Shown here piece after piece: positions 7,801 to 14,285 of a DNA stretch of 21,929 bases. The DNA comes from a virus. Every line of letters begins with the position of its first letter. The stretch's first letter is position 1. Made by a program: the position numbers and the translations under genes. The notes beneath the pieces were generated by a model. That model worked only from the letters and a program-made list of their open reading frames with translations. It was not told the DNA's origin and ran no database searches. The stretch covers positions 1 to 21,929 of the IMG/VR virus record IMGVR_UViG_3300008450_000525. The stretch is one strand, 5' to 3'.

Positions 7801-10800
7801 CCCCCACCTGCACCAGGTATTTGTCCAATTGCGCCTGCAAGGCTTGGCTGGATTGCACCTCCTGGCGCGACATCGATTCGTTGTTCATTCTGTTCTCCTT
7901 GCACCTGGCTAAAAGCCGGGGCTGTAGTTGCGACCTGCTGCAATGTGCCGTTGCGATAAGCCACCAAGGCATCGCGTGCGACCATCTTGGCTTTGTTCAA
8001 ATCACGAATGTAGGTGTCGACCTTGGCCGACTCTTTCGTTTTCTGATTGGCATTGCCGCGCAGGGTAGACAGCAGATTGTCAATGACGCCAACCCATTTG
8101 TCGACAAAACCTTTGAAGCCTTGAGGATCAGCCTTTGCAACGCTTGCCCAGAAACGCTTGTCCGTAGCCCGGTTGCCCAGGAAGTCGGCGGTCATTTCGG
8201 ACTTCAAGTTGTTGCTTGTAAGCAACGCTTGCACGCGTTGTTCCCGCGCAACAGGATCGGCAATTCCGGCCAGCTCATCTGCGTGAAGGAAGTTTTCCAC
8301 GTAGGCGCGCTTGCCTTCCGGCGTCATGTCATCGAACACACTGTCGATGCTGGCCGTGAACTTCTGAGCTGGGGTATCGGTTTGGCCAGCTGCGGTTTCA
8401 GCTGCGGCGATTTGCTCGACCGTGTGCTTGAACTCATGCAGCGACGTGCGCATCACGTTGACATCGGTCGCCGTGTTGACGAAGGCCGTGCCGCCAATGG
8501 CGAAGCCGTTGGGCGCAGTGGGTGCTGTATCAGTAAACGCTACAACCCTGCCGCCGAACTGGCTGCCCAGGGCGTTGGCAATGTCGTTGACTGCGGTCTC
8601 TTGCTCAGGCGCTGGCGCGTTGAGACGGGGTGCAGTTACACCGTTGGCAGCAGCCCATTGGTCGAGAGATGCTTGTGCAGTTGCTCGCGCTCTGGGGGCG
8701 TCAGGGATTCCTGCCACTGTCGGAGCTGCGGCGTCAGACACTGCCTGGACACCTGGGGTGGTGTCTGGGATTGAGATGAAGGTTTCTGTAACAGGCGTGG
8801 CATTTGTTTGGGCCGCTGGGGCAGCGGCGGTAGGTTTACGTGTGAAGGTGACCGAACCATCTGGATTCTCCGTCTGATCAAACTCTTGCGCAAGAGTGCG
8901 ACGATCGCCCAGGCGCAATTGGCCAAGCTCAGTTTGCGTAAGAGTTCGGGATTCGACGGGAGCCTCTACGACGGGAGCAGCAGGCTGGACAGCCTCTACC
9001 CTTGCCGGGGTCTCGATCGCAGCGCCTGGGGCCGTTTGCTCAGCCTGACGGGCTGTTAACTCAACGGCCGCACTTCGGCGGGTAATGGCTGGCGTAGTTT
9101 CATCGCTGGCAATAGTTGTCAGCTGGTCGTCAGTAAGGTTGGCGACAGGCTCACCCTGGATGCGCTGAGGGCGCGGGGTGTTCAAGCGCAATCTATCCAG
9201 GCCGAACTGTTGTTCGGTTTCAGCGTTGACCGGGGGCAGCTCAGTGCTGACCGGTGGGGTGATGGTCGGGGTGATTGTTTCCAAACCACTGGGTTCAATC
9301 CGGCCGCCAGGCTCAATGCCCAAGTCAATGGGCGCATCGGTGAGCATCGGCTCGTTGAAGACAGGCAACGGGGTCACGGCACTGCCGGGCACCAGAAGCT
9401 CATCTACTGAGCCTGCCATGACGCCGGCGGCATCAGCCATATCGTCCACGTTTGTGGCGGTTCTGAATGCTTCTTGCGCCACTTGCAAGTTGGCCGTGCG
9501 CGTGGGGCTGATGATGTTTGCGTCGTAGGTTTGCACGTCCAGCAGACGGCGAGCCATGGCGTCGCCACCGGTGAACTCAGTGCCGGCAACAGCGCGATCG
9601 ATCTCGTTGGCGATCTGGCGTTCAGGGCTGACCTCTTGCAGCTTGCGCGCGATAGGCGCAGCCACGCGGCCAGCACCACCCATGACCAGGGTCTGAGCAG
9701 TCGTTTGGTAGAACGTGTCGCCGACGGCTTTGAGATAGTCGTCAAGGGTTGAGTTGGGGGTCAGGCCAAACGGTGCCCACTTGTCCGTGCCAAACTGCAT
9801 AGCAGTCGTGACTTGTTCGGCCAGGTTTTCCTTGGCCAAGTACCGGGCAAACACGGGCATGATCTCGTCAACGGGCACGCCTTTGACCAGGTCTTTGAAG
9901 CCCTTCATAAACGGGGCCGGCAAGCTGGCGCGTTCGCCAACCCATTCAGCAACACCCATGAAGGCGGCGCGCGGCAGCGCCTGGCTCATGCTTTGGCCAG
10001 CGGCTTTGCCGTTGCCGTATTCTTCAGCGACGGTCTGCGCAACTGCGGCGGTAACGCCCAGCGCGGGGTTGACTAAGTACGGCGCAAAGTTGTTGATCGC
10101 ACCGGCGACGCCGGTCTCAATAAAGTTCAAAGCGGCGTTCGGGTTTTCGCCGATCGCTTGAAGTTTTGCTTTGGCTTCTTTTTGCTGAATGGCGTTGCCG
10201 CTGGACAGGCGAGAGCCGACATCGGCCAGTTGCTTGGACCCGGCCAAGTCGCCGGCAGATTCAAGCGTGTCGCCGATCAGCTGCCAGGCACCAGCCGAAG
10301 CAGACTGAAACCCGCCGGCAACTTTGCCGCCAATGGCTTTGCCTGCGCCGACCAACTGCTCAAAGCCAGTGGGCTGGATCGTGCGAGCACCCAGCAAACC
10401 GCCGGTCTCTTCCAGCACCATCTTGCCTTCGGGGCGCTTGTATTCTTCCTTGCTGGCAAAGTCAAACGTCGACGGCTTGATCTCGCCAAAGCGTTGTGGC
10501 TCGGCTCCAGTCGATGCGTCGCGCGCGGCAAGCGCATCGGCTGATTCACCATTCAAACCCTGGGAGATGTACGCATCACGGCGCGCTTCCCGACGGGTAT
10601 CAAAGATGCGCAGTGTGGGCGACTGCTTGGCGTCGAGCTCACGGTACTGTTTGTCGATGACTTGAAACACCGAGCCTTCAAAGCCTTTGCTTTGCAGCAG
10701 GCCCTGGCGCTCTTTGGGATTCGCCGCGTCGTATTTTGTTTTGAGCTCTTTAAACTTTTCTTCGCTGACTGGCGCACCACGGCGGTCGATGATTGGCGCT

Positions 10801-11027
10801 TGTGGGGGCAGCGTCGTGCCTTCAAGCACACTGGTGCGCTTAGGCTCAGCAGCGGCTATGATGGCCGCCCCGAAGTCTGCGCCCATGGCGTCTGAAGTTG
10901 ATACTGGTTCGGCCGCTTGTCTTACAGGTGCTGGTTTGCTTTCCTGGGTTGACTCAAGCGGGACGAAGCTGTAAGGCTTGCTATCCTCTTCAGTGTCTTT
11001 CGACAGCGGTACGAACTCGTATGCCAT
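4833..11027 (-). CDS. Giant multidomain polyvalent protein (2064 aa): HExxH peptidase, ADP-ribosyltransferase-like and GNAT-like modules
   Basis: The largest gene in the window, probably a particle-borne effector cargo. Modules in order: N-terminal duplicated YxFVPL motif (3-8, 19-24); Ala/Gly-rich helical region (about 215-465); Pro/Thr-rich linker (545-800); metallopeptidase-like module with HEFKH at 864-868 and EMTADFLGN at 944-952, the Glu being a likely third ligand; linker; ADP-ribosyltransferase-like module (about 1092-1215) with RHYST, GLKGAERNRL, RIYFYV, AHEVQLDNIYD and NAFESAVINAGFDGY, matching the ART type known from polyvalent proteins; helical module (1291-1720) containing GPKIGNGFYSNLNG and MDRWLMRTW; linker; GNAT-like module (about 1800-1965, ending LPNLYSVHGFRAV). 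The start overlaps nothing; only a weak AAG-type ribosome site is visible 3 nt after the preceding stop. Domain order fits polyvalent proteins; the GNAT call is by pattern only. Confidence 0.8.
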   Translation of the reverse strand: MAYEFVPLSKDTEEDSKPYSFVPLESTQESKPAPVRQAAEPVSTSDAMGADFGAAIIAAAEPKRTSVLEGTTLPPQAPIIDRRGAPVSEEKFKELKTKYDAANPKERQGLLQSKGFEGSVFQVIDKQYRELDAKQSPTLRIFDTRREARRDAYISQGLNGESADALAARDASTGAEPQRFGEIKPSTFDFASKEEYKRPEGKMVLEETGGLLGARTIQPTGFEQLVGAGKAIGGKVAGGFQSASAGAWQLIGDTLESAGDLAGSKQLADVGSRLSSGNAIQQKEAKAKLQAIGENPNAALNFIETGVAGAINNFAPYLVNPALGVTAAVAQTVAEEYGNGKAAGQSMSQALPRAAFMGVAEWVGERASLPAPFMKGFKDLVKGVPVDEIMPVFARYLAKENLAEQVTTAMQFGTDKWAPFGLTPNSTLDDYLKAVGDTFYQTTAQTLVMGGAGRVAAPIARKLQEVSPERQIANEIDRAVAGTEFTGGDAMARRLLDVQTYDANIISPTRTANLQVAQEAFRTATNVDDMADAAGVMAGSVDELLVPGSAVTPLPVFNEPMLTDAPIDLGIEPGGRIEPSGLETITPTITPPVSTELPPVNAETEQQFGLDRLRLNTPRPQRIQGEPVANLTDDQLTTIASDETTPAITRRSAAVELTARQAEQTAPGAAIETPARVEAVQPAAPVVEAPVESRTLTQTELGQLRLGDRRTLAQEFDQTENPDGSVTFTRKPTAAAPAAQTNATPVTETFISIPDTTPGVQAVSDAAAPTVAGIPDAPRARATAQASLDQWAAANGVTAPRLNAPAPEQETAVNDIANALGSQFGGRVVAFTDTAPTAPNGFAIGGTAFVNTATDVNVMRTSLHEFKHTVEQIAAAETAAGQTDTPAQKFTASIDSVFDDMTPEGKRAYVENFLHADELAGIADPVAREQRVQALLTSNNLKSEMTADFLGNRATDKRFWASVAKADPQGFKGFVDKWVGVIDNLLSTLRGNANQKTKESAKVDTYIRDLNKAKMVARDALVAYRNGTLQQVATTAPAFSQVQGEQNEQRIDVAPGGAIQPSLAGAIGQIPGAGGGGPAPRYGTSRQGAVSVVGRHYSTAPRQALSGAYYGRGLKGAERNRLDSSPDPRLKNRIYFYVDQGAGVRPEAGVGGIAHEVQLDNIYDPKTRLIKPQADANAFESAVINAGFDGYIAPFGNNQSAVVLLGMKHKAVPVRALGQVPSAPAPQAAAPTKLTKGLLSREASAIDVSKIPGAQVRMGNLEIPAEQSEAANTELARIGSDVRFSKKEVPEDIDSFARLENIIPRAREGSFNTNRELKVNLQTAITNAAKLAKIDLAAQNAQTEKYLVRVGVADALYALQANANAVGWYDKTVTKALKILGKIHPEIDTDPNAKFAFTWALAVTSNGLKVDKNFELAERAYKAYKTSGKMPTNIQGGQAQKAINDGLGLFNTMVDQYGIDSVRKFMDSKFAVSQIKRATGLEVTGEFADTQVRGAAVLGPKIGNGFYSNLNGFFDQLTMDRWLMRTWGRWTGTLIESRPDMVKAKRQELRDLVVKMKQNAPAAAEFQKALGAKLNVGDLEGLSAAIQKASMDPATREQFNKTETGENLRKTGNALAKYLDGQKEAPAGPEERNFIRKVFGQILKEVQKDHPALTMSDLQALLWYPEKRLYDIAKADESANKEEGYSDDEAPDYANAAAKLARSIGVSDANIQSAVAEAEKDYASRVSAGTTGTGTGAGTQAGAAPGVRGFNQREGRVFLTTGVIDRVRSAGASDEGQPNSYTRKSGGDGSGLRVLGVPSVAIYSPATTFKNALGEIPVAAPKFFEVGANGAAAFRNSIQSAKDSSPFGAAVYVYDQGDYEGMRLFLAEDGKAGFALKGDDIVSVFAGESQKGAVNAILQLATQEGGRRLDAFDTVLPNLYSVHGFRAVARTKWNDEYSPDGWDKETFKEFNNGEPDVVFMVHDPKYFGKYTKADGDVIAEYDDGAKAQAEALADIKQVRQTDKPKPANPATIFANLDKRGLARTKGEAALKDHPDAARIQFVQDNFLDILSELDDAGTVKINCD
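5642..5863 (-). CDS. Candidate embedded gene in +1 frame (73 aa), inside the 2064-aa gene
   Basis: A complete 73-codon ORF overlaps residues 1722-1795 of the 2064-aa frame, exactly the Gly/Thr-rich linker before the GNAT-like module. It begins MRAESAQEQQEQVLEQ and ends DNPTLTREKAEEMAAAFGF, an acidic, amphipathic, protein-like sequence, while the host frame reads repetitive Gly/Thr/Ala. An upstream in-frame TAG means it is not simply a longer shadow, and GGAG (5871-5874) lies 7 nt before the ATG. I do not recognise a family. Options: a real small gene, a relic of a separate gene before fusion, or the product of a +1 frameshift giving the giant an alternative C-terminus. Confidence 0.4.
   Translation of the reverse strand: MRAESAQEQQEQVLEQGPKLVPRQEFEALINERDGFSSRQASSTGFDPLAQAMKDNPTLTREKAEEMAAAFGF
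7712..7888 (-). CDS. Candidate embedded gene in +1 frame (58 aa), inside the 2064-aa gene
   Basis: A 58-codon ORF starting MNNESMSRQEVQSSQALQ and ending TTQRLPAKP overlaps residues 1047-1105 of the 2064-aa frame. It spans the Gly/Pro-rich linker between the metallopeptidase and ADP-ribosyltransferase-like modules and the first residues of the latter. A perfect AAGGAG (7895-7900) sits 6 nt before its ATG, the same ribosome-site sequence used by the 393-aa gene in this operon. The first 40 residues look like a real helical protein (LQAQLDKYLVQVG). No family recognised. An in-frame extension upstream to 7972 has a shadow-like composition, so the start with the ribosome site is preferred. Confidence 0.45.
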   Translation of the reverse strand: MNNESMSRQEVQSSQALQAQLDKYLVQVGAVRPPATEQAAKAQSPLSGGTTQRLPAKP

Positions 11028-11030
11028 AGG

Positions 11031-12212
11031 TTACTTTTTGCCTCGGACGTAGCCAATCAAATTACCGGACTTGTCTTTCACTTCCCAGCCTTTTTCGGTG
11101 CGGATGCCGATCGATGCGCCAGCTGGCGCGCCTTGCACTTCGCCAATTGAAGGCGCTTTCTCAGCCTTGGCTGCTGCATCGGGCTTGGCCGCAGGCTCAG
11201 GCTTAGGTGGTGGCTTGTTTGTATCGCGCGCGTCGAGGCTACCTTTTTGCAAAGCCGTGGCTTTGTCGCGGACTGCAATGGCGTCATCGTACTGGCGCTG
11301 CCATGCGGCCTTAGCTTCAGGCGTGGTGCCTTTGCTGCCTTCGGTCAATGACTTGATCGTGGCGTTGGCCGAGTTGATCATCGAAGTCAGCTTCTCGCTG
11401 CTGTTCTTGTTGAACGCTCCGCCGGCAATTTCAGCATCGATCTTCTCAATCTCTTTGCCGTACTTCTTGCTCAACGCGCCAGCTTGGCCAGCTTGTGCCA
11501 CGTTCTCGGTGATCTGCGATTGACCCACAGGCGTGACCTTGCTGTCACCCGTGTACTGGTTGTACTGCATTCCGCCTTCGACGTTGACCAAAGGTTTGGC
11601 TTCGGACACTGCCACAGCCTGGCCACCTTTGCCTGCGTTGATGTTGCCGGACAAAACGCCTTTGGCAGTCTCAGTGCCAAACTCAGTGCGTCGGCCTTTG
11701 GCCACATCATCAAATTTGCCGCCCAAGGCATAAGACTCTTCGATGTCTGCAAGGGCCTTGGTCTTGGAATTAAAAAATTCACGGAATTGCGGGGGCAGAC
11801 GTTTAACCTTTTGCTCGTCACCAAAATCGCCGAAAGTTGTTTCTTCTTTTTCAAACGCGCTGAAGTCGCCGGTCTTGCGAGAGCTGTAATACTGGGCGTA
11901 CTCGGGTTCAGTCATACCCAGTTTGCCAGCGACCATGCCAGCGAGCTTGCCGCCTGGTGCATAGTCTTCAGCCTTGAGACCGCCCTGGCCACCGCCGCCA
12001 CTGCTGTCTTTGCTGGCGGCTATTTCACGGCGTAACTCGCGGTCGCGCTCGCGGTCTTCCAAACGCATCGCCAGTTCTTCTTTGCGCGATGCGGCTTTGT
12101 ACGCGCGGTCTTCCTGGGCCATCAAGTCTTTGAACAAGAATTGGCCCATGGTGGACCCGGCGTCCGCAATACCTTTGCCGATACCGGCCCAGATCAATCC
12201 ATCACCAGCCAT
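11031..12212 (-). CDS. Putative virion/ejection-associated protein (393 aa)
   Basis: A soluble, mostly helical protein with no recognised domain. It begins with MAGDGLIWAGIGKGIADAG, then a highly charged helix (about residues 35-65, rich in Arg/Glu/Asp), a Gly spacer (SGGGGQGG) and a middle region containing QFREFFNSKTKALADIEESY. A Pro/Ala/Lys-rich hinge (about 335-355) leads to a small C-terminal segment ending GWEVKDKSGNLIGYVRGKK that looks like a short beta domain. The frame stays open 62 codons further upstream, but the ATG at 12212 is chosen because AAGGAG (12219-12224) lies 6 nt before it and the extension is only a shadow of the preceding gene. Its position just before the 2064-aa cargo gene suggests a structural or ejection role; this is inference. 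Confidence 0.7.
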   Translation of the reverse strand: MAGDGLIWAGIGKGIADAGSTMGQFLFKDLMAQEDRAYKAASRKEELAMRLEDRERDRELRREIAASKDSSGGGGQGGLKAEDYAPGGKLAGMVAGKLGMTEPEYAQYYSSRKTGDFSAFEKEETTFGDFGDEQKVKRLPPQFREFFNSKTKALADIEESYALGGKFDDVAKGRRTEFGTETAKGVLSGNINAGKGGQAVAVSEAKPLVNVEGGMQYNQYTGDSKVTPVGQSQITENVAQAGQAGALSKKYGKEIEKIDAEIAGGAFNKNSSEKLTSMINSANATIKSLTEGSKGTTPEAKAAWQRQYDDAIAVRDKATALQKGSLDARDTNKPPPKPEPAAKPDAAAKAEKAPSIGEVQGAPAGASIGIRTEKGWEVKDKSGNLIGYVRGKK

Positions 12213-12222
12213 GTTGTTCTCC

Positions 12223-12741
12223 TTAAGCCGCTGCTTGCGAGAACACGGCTGGATCGATCTGGTCCATGCCTTGTTGCAGCTGCGATGTGTCAACGCCATT
12301 CTCGCCGAGGTAGCGGAGCAGCATGTCTTTGAAAGCGCCAGCAGCATCCTGGGGTTGGATGTCCATCTTGGCAGCTTCTGCGATGTCGACGATCTCATTC
12401 AAGATGGCCATGGCCAGCAAGCCGATCAGCTCGCGTGGGACCTTGCCATCCGTGCGCTCGTCCACCACGCTGACGATCTCGTAGGCGACGTTGGCCAAGC
12501 CTTCTTGCTTGTTTTTGGAAGCGCGCAATTGTTTGGCAATGTCGTCGGCTGCACCACTTTGGTAGAGCACCTTCAACGCAAACTTCATGGCCAAAATGAA
12601 TTCGGGATTGCGCTCGTCAACTTCCTCGCCACCCTGGTCTTCTTGGCCAGGTGGCATTTGCCCTTGCATAGGTTGCTCGGGGGGCATGGGAGCGGCTTCG
12701 GGTTTTTGCCCAGCCATCTCGTTTCTAATCAATCCAGCCAT
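12223..12741 (-). CDS. Helical phage protein of unknown function (172 aa)
   Basis: The first 45 residues are Pro/Gln/Met-rich and disordered (PMPPEQPMQGQMPPGQ), and residues about 45-155 form a compact helical domain with ordinary composition (LIGLLAMAILNEIVDIAEAA). No catalytic motif or membrane segment is evident. The start has AAAGGA before it, and its TAA stop lies within the ribosome site of the next gene, indicating translational coupling. Its place among probable virion and ejection proteins suggests a particle protein or assembly factor, but I do not recognise the family. Confidence 0.7.
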   Translation of the reverse strand: MAGLIRNEMAGQKPEAAPMPPEQPMQGQMPPGQEDQGGEEVDERNPEFILAMKFALKVLYQSGAADDIAKQLRASKNKQEGLANVAYEIVSVVDERTDGKVPRELIGLLAMAILNEIVDIAEAAKMDIQPQDAAGAFKDMLLRYLGENGVDTSQLQQGMDQIDPAVFSQAAA

Positions 12742-12767
12742 GTTGTTTCCTTTCGATGGTTTCAGGC

Positions 12768-13778
12768 TTAGCCGCCCGGTGGTTTCATGTTGGCGCTAAT
12801 CAAGCCTTTGGATGTGGACACGCCTGTGTCCATATTGCCTTTAAGCCGGGCGACTTCTTTGTCAAAATCTGTCAAGTTTCCGTAGCCGGTGAGGCCCATA
12901 CGCAAACGCCATTCTTCCTCAGTTTCACCTGGGCCAGGACCACTGGTTGGCGGCGTCACCACGGGTGGAGTTACCACGGGCGGCGTCACCACGGGTGGAG
13001 TAGTTACGGGTGGCGTAGTCACGACTGGGGTTGTCGTTGTCGTCGCGGGTGTCACCGTAGGAGTTACCGCAGGAGTTACCGCAGGAGTTACCGCAGGAGT
13101 TACCGCAGGAGTTACCGCAGGAGTTACCGAAAGGCCGCCCCCGTCAATAGACCGGCTCTCGCCTGTACCGATTGGTCGATCGCTGGTAATTACCATCTCC
13201 GGCACATCGGGTTTTGTTGGGCGTTTGCTGGTGATGGTTACTTCAGGCACATCGTCGTTGACGGTTGTGGTTGTTGGGGCGATAGACCTAGTTGCTGAGG
13301 TGTCGTCTGTGGAACGGCTGCCAGTGACAGTCAACTCTTCTACTTCGTCGTCACCGGTATCCGTTGGAAAATCATTTGGGTTGGTGCTGGTGCTGTTGGT
13401 AGCAGTGTCCGCCGGAAAATCATTTGGGTTGGACTTGTTGTCATCCAAAGTATCGTTGGCCGTCGGTGTTGTAAAACCAGGCAACGCATCGGCAGAGCCA
13501 GACGCTGCCGCCCGGTCCATGATGTCGCTGATGGTGGGAATGTCGCCAGTGCCGCCGCTGATCTCTTTGCCGCCGCTAACATCTCCGCCGGCATTGCTGT
13601 TGCCGCCGCTAGCGCCACTAATATCTCCGCCTTCGTTGCCAAAGCTATCGCCGCCGCTAAACCTATCGCCGCCAAAGTCTACGCCGAGGTCTCCGTCGAA
13701 GTCGCCGCCGAAGTCGCTGCCGCCGCCTATGTCATCAAAGGCGACGTTTTGAAGCCCGTTTCTATCTCGAATTGCCAC
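12768..13778 (-). CDS. Low-complexity repeat-rich phage protein (336 aa)
   Basis: An almost wholly disordered protein. Residues 18-78 are Gly/Asp/Ser-rich with GGD spacing; residues 116-141 contain a duplicated NPNDFPxDT motif; three copies of a short motif follow (EELTVTGSR 147-155, PEVTITSKRP 178-187, PEMVITSDRP 193-202). Then come VTPA repeats (about 218-245), PPVVT repeats (about 255-280) and an ordered-looking C-terminus (EEEWRLRMGLTGYGNLTDFDKEVARLKG). The repeats are exact or near-exact at DNA level. It could be a flexible linker or scaffold in the particle. The three motifs resemble the entry to the plug domain of TonB-dependent receptors, but no barrel is present. Function unknown. 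Confidence 0.65.
   Translation of the reverse strand: MAIRDRNGLQNVAFDDIGGGSDFGGDFDGDLGVDFGGDRFSGGDSFGNEGGDISGASGGNSNAGGDVSGGKEISGGTGDIPTISDIMDRAAASGSADALPGFTTPTANDTLDDNKSNPNDFPADTATNSTSTNPNDFPTDTGDDEVEELTVTGSRSTDDTSATRSIAPTTTTVNDDVPEVTITSKRPTKPDVPEMVITSDRPIGTGESRSIDGGGLSVTPAVTPAVTPAVTPAVTPAVTPTVTPATTTTTPVVTTPPVTTPPVVTPPVVTPPVVTPPTSGPGPGETEEEWRLRMGLTGYGNLTDFDKEVARLKGNMDTGVSTSKGLISANMKPPGG
12949..13023 (+). repeat. Tandem 15-bp coding repeat (PPVVT-type), 5 copies
   Basis: Five adjacent 15-bp units alternate between ggcggcgtcaccacg and ggtggagttaccacg-type sequences at 12949, 12964, 12979, 12994 and 13009. On the minus strand they encode Pro-Val-Thr pentapeptides in the 336-aa protein. Copies 1 and 3 are identical, which suggests slippage or unequal exchange. 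Confidence 0.85.
13060..13131 (+). repeat. Tandem 12-bp coding repeat (VTPA), 5 full copies plus one partial
   Basis: The unit ggagttaccgca occurs in perfect tandem at 13060, 13072, 13084, 13096 and 13108, with a last partial unit from 13120. It encodes Val-Thr-Pro-Ala on the minus strand. Perfect identity at synonymous positions indicates recent expansion, so copy number is likely variable between relatives. Confidence 0.9.
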
Positions 13779-13780
13779 AG

Positions 13781-14275
13781 TTATACCCGTCCAGTCGTGT
13801 AGTAGGGGTTAGAAGTTGGCGGCGCGCTAAGCGAAGCCCCTGAGTCAATCGTCCCGGCATACGCCGGATTGAACATTGGAAGATTGTTGTTGGTCAACGT
13901 GTTTTTGATGTTGCGGTTGATAAGACCGCCGGCGCTCGGTTGGTTTCGAGCGTTAGCGTCACGGGCCCCTTGGACCGGGTCCAATGGGGCATTGGCTGCA
14001 ACCGGCGGTGTCATCGTATAGTTTGGAACCCCAGCGCGGCGAGCTGCCCCAGGACTTGAATACATAGACCCATCGGGTCCGTAAACTATGACTTGCAAAT
14101 CCATCTCGCGATCGGGTGCCGGTGCGGGCGCAGGCGCGGGCGCAGGCGCAGGTGCCGCCGCTACCGGGTCCAGACCAACAATCTGACGCATGACCGCGTT
14201 GGCTTTATCTTTCTCTCCGGCTTTTAGGAGAGTGATTGCGTCGGAAAGCGCCGGTACTTGTTGGGGGTTTGCCAT
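13781..14275 (-). CDS. Phage protein with (AP)n linker and INRNI-type C-terminal tail (164 aa)
   Basis: Residues 1-37 form a short helical segment (SDAITLLKAGEKDKANAVMR) that resembles a tetratricopeptide-like helix pair. An Ala-Pro repeat of 7 units follows (encoded by 14115-14156), then a small region with VIVYGPDGSMYSSPGAARRAG. The C-terminal tail (DPVQGARDANAR...GLINRNI...NNNLPMFNPAY...NPYY) closely resembles the tail of the next upstream gene, the 338-aa protein. This suggests a shared binding partner or a partial duplication. No enzymatic motif is seen. The frame starts 10 bp after the preceding gene's stop. Confidence 0.65.
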   Translation of the reverse strand: MANPQQVPALSDAITLLKAGEKDKANAVMRQIVGLDPVAAAPAPAPAPAPAPAPDREMDLQVIVYGPDGSMYSSPGAARRAGVPNYTMTPPVAANAPLDPVQGARDANARNQPSAGGLINRNIKNTLTNNNLPMFNPAYAGTIDSGASLSAPPTSNPYYTTGRV

Positions 14276-14285
14276 GGATTACTCC

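Noticed and set aside
8636-8803. Another +1 ORF (55 aa) in the Pro-rich linker of the 2064-aa gene
   Set aside because: Its C-terminus looks faintly protein-like, but there is no ribosome site and the N-terminal half is Gln/Pro/Ser shadow-like.
12213-12398. Upstream extension of the 393-aa gene
   Set aside because: The 62 extra residues overlap the preceding gene and have shadow composition; a perfect AAGGAG marks the ATG at 12212.
13600-13740. RTX-type calcium-binding repeats in the Gly/Asp-rich N-terminus of the 336-aa protein
   Set aside because: GGD spacing is irregular and the GGxGxDxUx nonapeptide pattern is not met.
12889-13752. Long plus-strand ORF (287 aa) opposite the repeat-rich gene
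   Set aside because: It is the antisense of low-complexity GC-rich repeats, has no convincing ribosome site, and runs against a gapless minus-strand operon.
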